Positions 17,104-25,841 of a stretch of 64,000 bases of DNA are shown piece after piece (within the stretch, counting starts at the first letter, position 1; each line of letters starts with the position of its first letter). The stretch comes from Pirellulales bacterium (GTDB taxonomy: Bacteria; Planctomycetota; Planctomycetia; Pirellulales; JACPPG01). Location of the stretch: assembly GCA_036499395.1 (NCBI GenBank), contig DASYDW010000099.1:1-64000 (forward strand), given 5' to 3'. A program made the translations under genes and the position numbers. Below the pieces are notes generated by a model. That model did not search any database. It saw nothing but the letters and a program-made list of their open reading frames with translations, and was not told the origin of the DNA.

Positions 17104-19341
17104 ATGGCCAAAACTCGTCCTAATGCACGGATGCCAATACGCACGCCGATGAAGCTTGTCAGCGACGAAGATTCCGAACGCGTGCCGGACAAGCTTGGCG
17201 GGATGGCAACGCTACTGTGCATTGCTGCCCTGCTCGCCTGTTATGTGGTACTGGGCCTGAGCGCTTCCACGCGCAAGTCGCAAACCGGGGACGAGGGGGT
17301 TCATCTCACCGGCGGCGTCAGCTATTGGAGCCGAAACGATTACCGCATCCAGCCCGAGAATGGCAACTGGCCACAACGACTATGTGGGCTGCCGGTGTGG
17401 CTGTCGGGCTTTCAGTTGCCGTCGACCGATAGTTCCACATGGCTCAATCTTCAGCAGTGGGAATTCGCCGAACAGTTCTTCTACGAATGCGGCAATGATG
17501 TCGACCGGATGCTGCTGTACGGCCGCGCAATGACGTCGATCTTGGGCGTCGCCCTGGGGCTGCTCGTCTATATATGGTCACGGCGCTTGTTCGGACCGCT
17601 CGCCGGCCTCTTGAGCCTGGCACTGTTCGCCTTCTCGCCCACGATGCTCACGCACGGCTTTCTGATCACGTCGGATATGGCGAGCGCGCTCTTTTTCACG
17701 GCTTCTGTCGCGGCGATGTGGAGGCTTCTGCATCGGGTCTCCCCACAAACGCTGCTCGCCACGTGGTTCACGCTATCCGGCTTGTTCCTGTCGAAATTCG
17801 CGGCGCCGATGATCGTACCGATCGGAGTTTTGATGGTCGGTCTGCGTCTCTTCCATCGCGCCCCCACCGAGATCCGCTTCGGCCGAACCACGCGCGAGCT
17901 GTATAGCCGCATCGGAAACGTGGCGATCTTTGCCGGTATCGGCGCCGCGTTGATGCTGGGCGTGGCGTGCTCGATCTGGGCCTCTTACGGCTTTCGCTAT
18001 GAGATGTTGAATCCGGCACTGGGACCGGCCGAGGTTCCCGTCGACTGGCCAGGGGTCCGAACCAAATCTCAAACGTTCGATCAATGCATCGACCTGATGC
18101 GCGAGCAGCGCCTGCTGCCTGAGGCGTATCTATTTGGCTTCTCGCACGTCATGCATTATTCCGAAGCGCGCAGCGCCTTCCTGAACGGCGAGTATCGTCT
18201 GTACGGATGGATGAGCTACTTTCCGTATTGCTTCGCGTACAAAACCCCCTTGGCGTTTTTCGTGATCTTGGCTTTCGCCGCGGCGGCCGCCTGGCGATTT
18301 TCACGGCGCTCGATTCAAGCACCGGCAGCGGAGAAAACCGATCAAGAGAGCCGTTCCATCAGCGAGAATGGTCGGCTGTACGGAGTTGTGCCTCTGGCCG
18401 TGCTATTTGTCGTCTATTGGGCATTCGCGCTAACCACGCATTTGAACATTGGGCATCGCCATCTGCTCCCGACCTATCCGGCACTGTTCATCGTCGCCGG
18501 AGCCGCCGCGTGGTGGATTCGTCCGCCTGCGATCGTCGGCCGCGCTGCCGAGTCGACAGTTCTCGATCGCTCGCGCTCGCCTGACACGCAACTGCCAGTT
18601 CGATCGAACATGCTGGTGCGGTGCGGGCTCGCCACGGCCATGCTGGTCATTGTTATCGACAGTGTGTGGATATGGCCCAACTATCTGGCATATTTCAACC
18701 TGCTTGCCGGCGGGCCGTGGAATGGTTACCGGCATCTCATCGATAGCTCGCTCGATTGGAACCAGGACTTGAAACAGGCCAAGGCCTGGCTCGATGCCCA
18801 TCCGGACGACACTCGCGATCCGCATCGCCTGTATTTCGCCTGGTACGGCGCGGCGCCGCCGGCGTTTTACGGCATCGATGCGCAGCCGCTGCCGTCATAC
18901 CCCATCAAATGGCAGCCGCATGTGCCCGAACCACTCACCGGCGGCACGTATCTGATCAGTGCCTCGCTGCTGCCAGGCGTCTACAACCTGCTGCCAGGCA
19001 AGTGGAACGAGGAGTACGAAGCGCGGTTGAAAAACCTCGGCAACAACGTTGAGCAGTACCGGTCTCTGTCGACGACGCCCGAAGGGCTGCGGAAGATCCA
19101 GTTCTTCGCGCTCGACAAAGAATGGCAGGACATGTTCAAGGTGTATGAATCGGCGCGGTTCATGCGTCTGGCCAGCTTTCTGCGGCAGCGCGAGCCCGAC
19201 GACGAGATCGGCTATTCGATCCTCGTCTATCGCCTGACCGATGCCGAGGTTGCCCAAGCGCTCGAAGGCCCTCCCGTCGAACTCCTGGAAGAGCCCGAGT
19301 GGAAGACCGAAGCCCGGCGCTACGGTATGGCGACCGAATAG
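17104..19341 (+). CDS. GT-C type glycosyltransferase-like membrane protein (PMT/ArnT-like)
   Basis: This 745-residue protein begins with a soluble 35-residue segment, then has about ten to eleven hydrophobic segments up to residue 540, and ends in an extracytoplasmic domain. Features of the GT-C fold are visible: the first loop has KSQTGDEGVH with an Asp-Glu pair (family catalytic motif D-E), and a later loop has FLITSDMAS, the usual second acidic site. Such enzymes transfer sugars from polyprenyl-phosphate donors to lipids or proteins outside the membrane. The C-terminal domain (from about 560) begins near DSSLDWNQDL and has YFAWYGAAPP, which recurs in planctomycete paralogues. It stands alone, and donor and acceptor are unknown. 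Confidence 0.8.
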   Translation: MAKTRPNARMPIRTPMKLVSDEDSERVPDKLGGMATLLCIAALLACYVVLGLSASTRKSQTGDEGVHLTGGVSYWSRNDYRIQPENGNWPQRLCGLPVWLSGFQLPSTDSSTWLNLQQWEFAEQFFYECGNDVDRMLLYGRAMTSILGVALGLLVYIWSRRLFGPLAGLLSLALFAFSPTMLTHGFLITSDMASALFFTASVAAMWRLLHRVSPQTLLATWFTLSGLFLSKFAAPMIVPIGVLMVGLRLFHRAPTEIRFGRTTRELYSRIGNVAIFAGIGAALMLGVACSIWASYGFRYEMLNPALGPAEVPVDWPGVRTKSQTFDQCIDLMREQRLLPEAYLFGFSHVMHYSEARSAFLNGEYRLYGWMSYFPYCFAYKTPLAFFVILAFAAAAAWRFSRRSIQAPAAEKTDQESRSISENGRLYGVVPLAVLFVVYWAFALTTHLNIGHRHLLPTYPALFIVAGAAAWWIRPPAIVGRAAESTVLDRSRSPDTQLPVRSNMLVRCGLATAMLVIVIDSVWIWPNYLAYFNLLAGGPWNGYRHLIDSSLDWNQDLKQAKAWLDAHPDDTRDPHRLYFAWYGAAPPAFYGIDAQPLPSYPIKWQPHVPEPLTGGTYLISASLLPGVYNLLPGKWNEEYEARLKNLGNNVEQYRSLSTTPEGLRKIQFFALDKEWQDMFKVYESARFMRLASFLRQREPDDEIGYSILVYRLTDAEVAQALEGPPVELLEEPEWKTEARRYGMATE

Positions 19342-19653
19342 TCGTCGATCCGCGCAAACGCTTCCGCCGGGCGTCGCGGGGGGGACGAATTTACTCGGTC
19401 ACTTGCGAGTCCCCCCATTTGCGCTGTGGCTTAAGCGTTCGCTGCCGACCTCGCCTCGCTTCTGCCCAAGTTGGTCGCTTTGCGACCACATCTCGTTTGC
19501 AACGTACAACTTATGGTGATCTTAACGGTTGACCTTCGCGCGAATTGTACCTAGCCTGTAACGCTATGGGCCGATGGGAGGCGCCGAGCGACCCCCCGTT
19601 TGCCTACGGGGCTTACAAGAGGGCATGACGCATCACACCTTGAGGAGCTGCTA
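19342..19653. other. Intergenic region with hairpin upstream of a PEP-CTERM gene
   Basis: GGGGGGAC at 19379-19386 pairs with GTCCCCCC at 19409-19416; an inner CTCG/CGAG pair strengthens the stem. It may terminate transcription from the glycosyltransferase gene, though there is no clear T-run. A second small stem lies at CCCCG/CGGGG near 19593-19612. GAGGAG at 19642-19647 is the ribosome-binding site of the next gene. No additional gene was seen. Confidence 0.45.
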
Positions 19654-21765
19654 ATGAGGCGGAGTTTAAGATGTTTCCTTGCCCGATTGGGCACGGCAGC
19701 GGCATGCAGCAGCATGCTTTCCTTCGGTCTGCCGCAGTGGTCGCATGCTGCGACTATTACTCTCGACACCACCAATGGCCTGATCAATGGATCGGCCACC
19801 TCGACCATCAACGGTGTCACGGTTTCGTACACGGGAACGACTGGCGGCGTCGCCGACTTCACCGTCTATGGCGATCTCGATCTGCTTTCAACCGACACGC
19901 TGACCACGATTGGCAGCAATGGAGTTGAGTTGATCGTCGGCAACAACGTGAACATTGCAACGGGCGCCGTCGTCAACTTGCCGTCCGGTACCACGGGCGG
20001 AGCGGCAGGGACCGGCGGCGGCTCGGGAGGATCGGGCGGAAACTCGGGCTCGGCCGGCGCGGGTGGAACCAACGCGGGCACTAATGCTCCTGGCTCAACC
20101 GCCGGCGCTGGCGCCAACGGACCGACCGGCGGCGGCGGCACCGCAGGCAATAGCCCAGGCGGTAATGGCGGCAATGGATCGCAACCTGCAGCTGGTGGTG
20201 GCGGTGGTGGTGGCGGCAATACGACATCGACCACGGCTGGCAAAGCATCGACCGGAGCCGTAGGAAACGTAGGCGGCACCGGCGGAGCAGGAATCAGCGG
20301 GTCTGCGGGAACCAACGGTACGCTCGGCCTGAACAATGCCAGCGGCGCAGGCGCCGCGGGTGCAGTAGGTGGCGCGGGAACTGGCGGCACCGGTGGTACC
20401 GGCGGTACGGCGGGAACTGCGGGATCGAATAACGGCGGTACCTCTGGCCCCGGTGGAACGGGCAGTGGGGGAAATACCCCAGCCACGGGCCCCTCGGGTG
20501 GCGCTGGTGGTGGTGGATCAAACACCGGAACTGGATTCGTGCTCGCCGGCGGCAGCGCTGGCGGATCGGGCGCCGGTGGTAGTGGCGGCGGTGGCGGTGG
20601 CGGCGGCGCCAGCGGTGGCGGCGGCGGTGGTGGCGCCGGGCACAACGGCACCTTATTCGGACACTCCGGTGGTGGTGGCGGCGGTGGTGGTGAAGGCGGT
20701 ACCGGCGGCACGGGCGGCACCGGGGGAACCGGCGGCAATGGCGGCGCCGGAGGATCCGGCGGCGGCGCCGTAGGCATCATCGCGAACGGTGTCGTCACGA
20801 TCGGCGGCTCGGTCAGTGCAACAGGTGCAAATGGCGCCTCGGGCGCTGGTGGCACGGCAGGTGCGGCAGGCGCCGGCGGCAGTGGCGGCGGCACCGGCGG
20901 AACCGGTAACGCGCAGGGTGGCGGCACCGGCGGCGCTGGCGGCGCTGGCGGTACCGGCGGCGCTGGAGCGTCGGGTGCGACGGGCGGCACCGGTGGAACT
21001 GGCGGCGGTGGCGCCGGCGGCACCGTGCTCATTCAAGGCACGACCACCGACCTCGCTGGTTCGGCCTTGGACGTCTCAGGCGGCACTGGCGGCAATGCTG
21101 GTGGCGGTGGACGTTACCTGCTCGGCACGAATGCGGCGATCTCCAGTGGCACAGTCACTGGCGCTGCGAGCACTCTCACGCAAGCCGGCTCGACCGATGC
21201 CAACCCATTTGTTGGTGGTACGCCAGCGACGCCGTTCATTCCGAACCTGCCCACGATTGGTGCGGAAATCTACGGCGTGACGAACCTCACCGCCGCGGGC
21301 TTGTACGGCAGCCTGCCGACGACTGACGTCAACGGCATGGCGCTGTCCAGCGCCGCGGGCGCTCTGTTCCGTACCAGTGCTTCGGTCCTGGGAACGGCGT
21401 TCGCCGGCTACGATGCGTTGTTGTACATCAACCTGACTGGCAATTCGTTCGCCAATCCGGAGATGGGCATCGACGGTGCGCTGCAACAGCTTTTGCAGCG
21501 CGGGTTCACCAACAATCCGGCCTTCGGGGGCGGTGGCGCTGTAAGCCTCGGCTCGATTGCCGGTGGTACGGTGTACGCTACGCTGATTCCCACCTCGTCG
21601 ACATTGCTGCCGACTATTCAACTCGGCAGCTTCTCGGCGTCTGGCGTCGCTCTGTCGAGCGATGGTCAGGCGTTGTATGTGGTTCCGGAACCGTCGACCG
21701 TGGCCCTGGCCTTGATGGGCGCTTTCGGCTTGCTGATGGCTCTGCGTCGGCGCCGGGTCGCCTAA
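19654..21765 (+). CDS. Glycine-rich PEP-CTERM surface protein
   Basis: This 703-residue exported protein starts at ATG 19654, seven bases after GAGGAG. A signal peptide (residues 1-31) is followed by a beta-rich segment. About 330 residues (roughly 115-455) are then dominated by GG-x/GTGG repeats (GGTGGTGG, GGAGGSGG), resembling PE-PGRS proteins in composition. A non-repetitive domain (about 490-670) follows. The C-terminus is a complete PEP-CTERM signal: PEPSTVALALMGAFGLL then RRRR. Family knowledge: exosortase cuts at this signal and delivers the protein to the surface or exopolysaccharide. No exosortase gene lies in the window. The Gly-rich part may be an extended, sticky or polyglycine-like spacer. 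Confidence 0.88.
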   Translation: MRRSLRCFLARLGTAAACSSMLSFGLPQWSHAATITLDTTNGLINGSATSTINGVTVSYTGTTGGVADFTVYGDLDLLSTDTLTTIGSNGVELIVGNNVNIATGAVVNLPSGTTGGAAGTGGGSGGSGGNSGSAGAGGTNAGTNAPGSTAGAGANGPTGGGGTAGNSPGGNGGNGSQPAAGGGGGGGGNTTSTTAGKASTGAVGNVGGTGGAGISGSAGTNGTLGLNNASGAGAAGAVGGAGTGGTGGTGGTAGTAGSNNGGTSGPGGTGSGGNTPATGPSGGAGGGGSNTGTGFVLAGGSAGGSGAGGSGGGGGGGGASGGGGGGGAGHNGTLFGHSGGGGGGGGEGGTGGTGGTGGTGGNGGAGGSGGGAVGIIANGVVTIGGSVSATGANGASGAGGTAGAAGAGGSGGGTGGTGNAQGGGTGGAGGAGGTGGAGASGATGGTGGTGGGGAGGTVLIQGTTTDLAGSALDVSGGTGGNAGGGGRYLLGTNAAISSGTVTGAASTLTQAGSTDANPFVGGTPATPFIPNLPTIGAEIYGVTNLTAAGLYGSLPTTDVNGMALSSAAGALFRTSASVLGTAFAGYDALLYINLTGNSFANPEMGIDGALQQLLQRGFTNNPAFGGGGAVSLGSIAGGTVYATLIPTSSTLLPTIQLGSFSASGVALSSDGQALYVVPEPSTVALALMGAFGLLMALRRRRVA
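20000..21040. repeat. GGC-rich tandem repeat tract coding for GGx repeats
   Basis: The DNA coding for the glycine-rich region is a long degenerate tract of GGC/GGT triplets mixed with ACC, GCG and AAC. Repeat units are typically 6-9 bases long and vary, so slippage and homologous recombination are likely to change its length. Long antisense open frames over it are artefacts of the biased composition. Confidence 0.8.
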
Positions 21766-21795
21766 CCGAAGCGTAAAGTTCGACGTTGCAATCTC

Positions 21796-21835
21796 ACCGC
21801 TGGGCACAAAACGGTTGTGCCCAGCGGTTTTTTTT
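21796..21835 (+). terminator. Rho-independent terminator after the Gly-rich PEP-CTERM gene
   Basis: A perfect 14-base stem (21796-21809 with 21815-21828), rich in GC, has a five-base loop and is followed directly by eight T residues. It sits 30 bases after the stop codon. This is the clearest terminator in the window along with the one at 51.6 kb. Confidence 0.92.
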
Positions 21836-22037
21836 GCGCTTTTACGTTGACCAAATTGGTAGCGCAGTACCGCAATGCTGAATCGCGCCCAAAAGGGCTC
21901 GACCATCTGACGGTTGTCAGGAGGCATTGGGTTCAAGCGAATAGAAGATGGTCGAGATGCCCTACCACGTACGCAAACGGGGGACGGCACCGACCGTGGT
22001 CGTTTTCAAAAGATCCCGATGATTGCAGGAGCCGCTA

Positions 22038-23273
22038 ATGAGCCGGGCAACACAGCAACATAGTGCAACTCTTTGTGCGTTGCTTTTCTTGATCGTCGCA
22101 CGCTCGGCGACGGCGGACAGCTTCGCCCTGCTACACACCTTCGCTGAGCCTGGAAATATCAATCCCAACGAGTTGTTGGTCGATGGATCAACGCTCTACG
22201 GTACGACCGGTCAAGGGGGAACCTACAACGAAGGCACGTTGTATTCCATGAACCTGGATGGCTCACACTTTCAGGTCTTGCATAACTTCCAATCACTTAC
22301 TCCCGGTGGGGAGTGGCCTTTTTCGCCCCTCGTCCAGGCAGGGCAAACGCTCTACGGGACCAGCTATGCCCCGGCGGCTTACTCCATCAACAAGGATGGC
22401 ACCAACGCGCAAAACCTTCCCGTCCAACTTCCAGACGTGGACGGACTAAGCCTGATAGGATCGAAACTATATGGTGGTGGGTCGATGGGAGATCTCGGTG
22501 GCGGCGATTATAGCGCGATATTCTCGATGAACCTGGACGGCTCCGATCTCCAGAACCTTCACATCTTTACTGGTTTCAACGGCGACGGATATCAACCCTC
22601 GGGCATCTTCACCCAAGTCGGATCCACGCTCTACGGCGTCACCCGGGGAGCCTTAGGCTTTGGTGGTACAGCATCAAACTTGTTCTCCATGAACTTGGAT
22701 GGATCCAACTTTCAAACGTTGCACACATTCAACGGAACCGGTGGCAGCCTGTTCGACGAGATACCCGATCCGCATCTGACCGTGATCGGATCATCGCTGT
22801 ATGGAGTTACCACTCTGACCTCGAACAGCGAAATGTTCGCCATCGATCTGAACGGTGCGAACTTTCGTGTGCTTCATACTTTCGCCTCTGGCCCCCCCTC
22901 GGTTCTGAGCGACGGCGGTCCTCTGGCAGCAGGACTGACCCTCGTTGGATCTACGTTTTATGGAGTCCAAAGCACAGGCGGGAGCAACGGCTTGGGAGCG
23001 CTATTTTCGATCCAACCTGACGGGTCTAACTACCAGGTGCTGCACTCCTTCACCGGGACAGGTGGCGTCTACCCGTCGACCCAGTTGACCGTGGTCGGTT
23101 CGACATTGTACGGCGCGACCGAGAACTCGACCGGCGACCCGAACTACGGCGGCAGCGGTCCGTCAACGTTGTTCGCCTATACCATTCCCGAGCCTTCTAC
23201 AGCCATGCTGCTCTTTCTCGGCTGCCTGGGATTGCCTATCGCCGTCCTGATGCGACGGCGTCGAGCGGTCTAG
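22038..23273 (+). CDS. PEP-CTERM protein with Gloeo_Verruco repeats
   Basis: This 411-residue exported protein starts at ATG 22038, seven bases after GCAGGAG. It has a signal peptide (residues 1-27), then about seven repeats of the GSTLYG(V/T)T...LFSMNLDGSNFQ.LH.F type (TIGR03803), closely similar to those in the dockerin protein 8 kb upstream. It ends with PEPSTAMLLFLGCLGLP and RRRR, a PEP-CTERM sorting signal. No enzymatic motif was seen. The repeats suggest a beta-propeller displayed at the surface. It follows the Gly-rich gene but is separated from it by a strong terminator, so it has its own promoter. Confidence 0.88.
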   Translation: MSRATQQHSATLCALLFLIVARSATADSFALLHTFAEPGNINPNELLVDGSTLYGTTGQGGTYNEGTLYSMNLDGSHFQVLHNFQSLTPGGEWPFSPLVQAGQTLYGTSYAPAAYSINKDGTNAQNLPVQLPDVDGLSLIGSKLYGGGSMGDLGGGDYSAIFSMNLDGSDLQNLHIFTGFNGDGYQPSGIFTQVGSTLYGVTRGALGFGGTASNLFSMNLDGSNFQTLHTFNGTGGSLFDEIPDPHLTVIGSSLYGVTTLTSNSEMFAIDLNGANFRVLHTFASGPPSVLSDGGPLAAGLTLVGSTFYGVQSTGGSNGLGALFSIQPDGSNYQVLHSFTGTGGVYPSTQLTVVGSTLYGATENSTGDPNYGGSGPSTLFAYTIPEPSTAMLLFLGCLGLPIAVLMRRRRAV

Positions 23274-23461
23274 ACCTCGTCAAGCCGTCGCGCCGGCAGC
23301 CAATCGGGCCGCGTTTTCACGGGGCAGGCGGGCCTTTTCGAGAAGTTCGAAAAAGGCCCGTAACAATTCCGGCCCGCTTACGCCTATTGCTGGTAGAGCC
23401 CGAGCGGCTTCCTCCGCTGGCAACAGCACCCAACCCAATCACGAGAAAGAATCGGCCTGCC

Positions 23462-24085
23462 ATGTCATTACTAACGAAGAGCCTGCGTTTCGCTTTGATG
23501 GCCCTGCTGGTGGGCGTGTGCGTGGCCGAGACCGCGTCAGCCCGCGACCGGGGTGGCCGCCGCAGCCGCAAATCGTCGGGCGGCGGCTATTCGAGCAACA
23601 ACTACAATCCACAGGCGACGCTGGCTTCGTACACGCCGACGCCCGCGCCGGTTATGAATCCGAAATCGACCGATCAGCTAGTCCCACCGACCGTGGTTTT
23701 GCCGAACTCGGTCAGCGCGAATTCAGGCAGCGTCGACCTGGTGCTGGAGGATCTGAAAATGACTGCCGAGGCAACACCAGTTGCGGGTCCTGCCTACGCG
23801 GTCCGCTTCCGCAACCAGGGAACCCGGCCAGCCGGCAGCTTTGCGGTGATGGTCGCCGCATCGGTCGATGGCAGCCTGGCCCACGACGCTCCGCACGGTG
23901 CGATCGAAATTCCGGCGCTCGGTCCTGGCGAATCTCAAGAAGTCATCCTGCGTCTGCCGGCGGCCGCCACGAAGCCGAACGCGGCCGGACAATCGTTCAA
24001 CAAGCTGGTCGTGATGATCGACCCGCTCGACGCGGTGGCCGAGATGGACGAATCGAACAACACGGCCGTGCTCGACACGATCTAG
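23462..24085 (+). CDS. Exported CARDB-domain protein
   Basis: A 207-residue protein with a signal peptide (MSLLTKSLRFALMALLVGVC, cleavage near ASA), a basic/Ser-rich linker, and a CARDB-type Ig-like domain at about 80-205. The last shows the family markers: YAVRFRNQGTRPAG, a central IPALGPGESQEVILRL strand pair, and the closing EMDESNNTAVL. CARDB domains serve in adhesion at cell surfaces. ATG 23462 is chosen because the signal peptide follows directly; the ribosome-binding site (GAGAAAG) is weak and distant. There is no PEP-CTERM signal. Its role is unknown. Confidence 0.82.
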   Translation: MSLLTKSLRFALMALLVGVCVAETASARDRGGRRSRKSSGGGYSSNNYNPQATLASYTPTPAPVMNPKSTDQLVPPTVVLPNSVSANSGSVDLVLEDLKMTAEATPVAGPAYAVRFRNQGTRPAGSFAVMVAASVDGSLAHDAPHGAIEIPALGPGESQEVILRLPAAATKPNAAGQSFNKLVVMIDPLDAVAEMDESNNTAVLDTI

Positions 24086-24131
24086 CAAGGGCCGCAGGCT
24101 GCACGACACTAAACAAAGAATGAACGAAAAT

Positions 24132-24173
24132 GCCCCGAGGGCTGGACTCGCATCCGCCCCTCGGGGCTTTCTC
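24132..24173 (+). terminator. Probable terminator after the CARDB gene
   Basis: GCCCCGAGGG at 24132-24141 pairs perfectly with CCCTCGGGGC at 24158-24167, leaving a 16-base loop, and is followed by TTTCT. It lies between convergent genes and may act on both. Confidence 0.75.
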
Positions 24174-24233
24174 GTTGCGCCGTAGGTCGCGCGATTTAGT
24201 AGACCGCCGCGTCACAGCAAATTCATGCTGCGG

Positions 24234-25286
24234 CTATCGCTGTACATCCGTTCGAGCGAGGGCGCGGGCGATTACCTCGTCCCTCTTCCCGGCGCGCCAC
24301 GCCTCGACCATCTGTTCCTCGTTCAAGCCGGCAACTTTGGCAAGAATAAAGAATGCTTGCGTCGCATGCCCCTCGTAATGCCAGCGGGCCATCTCGGCAA
24401 GCCCAGGCAACGCTCGTTCGCGCAGTTCGGCAAGCGTGTTCATATCCGTTTCGATCAGCGCGTTGAGCACCGCCATGGCCTTATTTCGATCGGTCCATTT
24501 CACCGAATCGAGCATGTCGATAAAGGTGTCGCAGGACACATCGAGTTTGAGTTCGGGATGATGCTGAGCAAATCCGATGATGATTGCCAGGCCACGCATG
24601 GCGTTGTTGCGCACCGTTTTCTCAGAATCGCGGACGGCGCCCGTCAGTTCAGCGGCCACTCGACGCTTGTCACTGGCATATCCGATTACCCACGCGGCGA
24701 TCGCCCGCTGACGTTCGCTCTCGGCGTTTTGCAACACTTTTATCAACTGGTCGAAATGCTGTTCGGCGAGCGGTACGAACTGCTTTTGAATGGTGCGAGA
24801 CGCCTCGTCCCCCACCAGTGCGTAACCGTTGGAGTCGTCTTCCCCATAGTCGCCCCGATTCATGGACGCTGCCAACGAACGCTCGAAATCCTCGTAGGTT
24901 GCGACCAACGCATCGGGAAGCACGAATTCGCCCCGGGGGGCTGGCTTGTACGTCGCGCGTGGCTCCGGCGATTCGTCCACCCCGAGATAAACGACCACGA
25001 TCGTTTTGCCACTGGAGGGCATAGCCGGCGCGTGGATGACCGCCACCGCCGCACGCGCGACGCCGGGCAGCGCCTCGAGTTTACGAACGATCTCCTCGCT
25101 CGCCACGGGAACATTGTCCCCCGGCTTAACACCGGCCGCAGCCAGCACCGCCTCGCGCGAAAGCGTGCGCAGGCCATAGACATCGACAAAATCAATGACC
25201 TCGACAGCACGGCCTTCGGTGCTGACACAACCGACGGCCAGAAACACGATCGCGTGCCAGTACCACATGCTTGATAACCGGTTCAT
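24234..25286 (-). CDS. POTRA-like domain plus helical-repeat exported protein
   Basis: About 350 residues. After a hydrophobic N-terminus (WHAIVFLAVGCVS, with a possible lipobox Cys) residues 35-115 resemble a POTRA domain: VIDFVDVYGLRTLSREAVL, GVKPGDNV, a helix with KLEALPGVARAAV, and a strand TIVVVYLGVDES. POTRA domains usually sit in Omp85/BamA or FtsQ, but no barrel or membrane helix follows here. Residues 150-340 are helix-rich with HEAT-like spacing. The start is uncertain; ATG 25286 is taken, and an upstream ATG at 25325 would add 13 residues. A periplasmic adapter role is a guess. The nearest same-strand gene, the sigma pair, ends 190 bases upstream. Confidence 0.6.
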   Translation of the reverse strand: MNRLSSMWYWHAIVFLAVGCVSTEGRAVEVIDFVDVYGLRTLSREAVLAAAGVKPGDNVPVASEEIVRKLEALPGVARAAVAVIHAPAMPSSGKTIVVVYLGVDESPEPRATYKPAPRGEFVLPDALVATYEDFERSLAASMNRGDYGEDDSNGYALVGDEASRTIQKQFVPLAEQHFDQLIKVLQNAESERQRAIAAWVIGYASDKRRVAAELTGAVRDSEKTVRNNAMRGLAIIIGFAQHHPELKLDVSCDTFIDMLDSVKWTDRNKAMAVLNALIETDMNTLAELRERALPGLAEMARWHYEGHATQAFFILAKVAGLNEEQMVEAWRAGKRDEVIARALARTDVQR

Positions 25287-25478
25287 GCAACGGGCCAATC
25301 GGTTATTGGGGCTTTCGACGTGCATTGCACGTCAATTGATCATCCACCGATGACTTTGCGTGAGTACTTAAGCCGCGTCAAAAATTTTGTGTGGGAATAC
25401 CTTCTGTACCAATCAACGTCAAAGCCGGGTCGTCGACCAGTTGCTCTCCCGCTAGCAACCGACGGTGCGATAGAGGTT

Positions 25479-25841
25479 TTACTTTTGGGCAGATGCGGCA
25501 ACAAGGTTCCGCAACTCAGCCCTTTTGATCTCTCGCATCACGGAATTGCGAACCCAAACCAGGTAAAGCCACAACTTAATGAGAGCGACCACCATCAGCG
25601 ACGCGATAAATAGCGTAGCGTAGGCGATCCACGACCGCACATCATCAACGGAGAAGAACCGCACGACCGCGACGATGGCCAGCGTCAAGAACGCCACAAT
25701 AATTATTGCTGGGAACACCCGCAAATAGAATGATTGAGCGCGGGTCATGTCAGCTAGCACGCTGCTCAACGTTTCCGACCGATCGCACTCGGCGTCGAGT
25801 TTGCTCAATGCCGCGATGATCTGGTCCTCATGTGTGTTCAT
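25479..25841 (-). CDS. Small two-helix membrane protein coupled to ECF sigma factor
   Basis: A 120-residue protein with a cytoplasmic-looking N-terminal helix (residues 5-35), two membrane segments (about 42-62 and 74-96) and a basic C-terminal tail. The start overlaps the stop of the sigma factor by four bases (ATGA), so it is translated with it. This arrangement in planctomycetes, and the resemblance to small DUF6768-type proteins, suggest an anti-sigma or sigma-accessory role, though no classical anti-sigma zinc motif is present. The assignment rests mainly on context. Confidence 0.65.
   Translation of the reverse strand: MNTHEDQIIAALSKLDAECDRSETLSSVLADMTRAQSFYLRVFPAIIIVAFLTLAIVAVVRFFSVDDVRSWIAYATLFIASLMVVALIKLWLYLVWVRNSVMREIKRAELRNLVAASAQK

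Noticed and set aside
19866-21032. A 388-residue Pro/Ala-rich open frame antisense to the Gly-rich gene
   Set aside because: It is the mirror of the GGC repeats, with no ribosome-binding site or family match; the sense strand has a signal peptide and a PEP-CTERM end.
24225-25274. A 349-residue forward frame over the POTRA-like gene
   Set aside because: No signal, no family; the minus strand gives a coherent protein.
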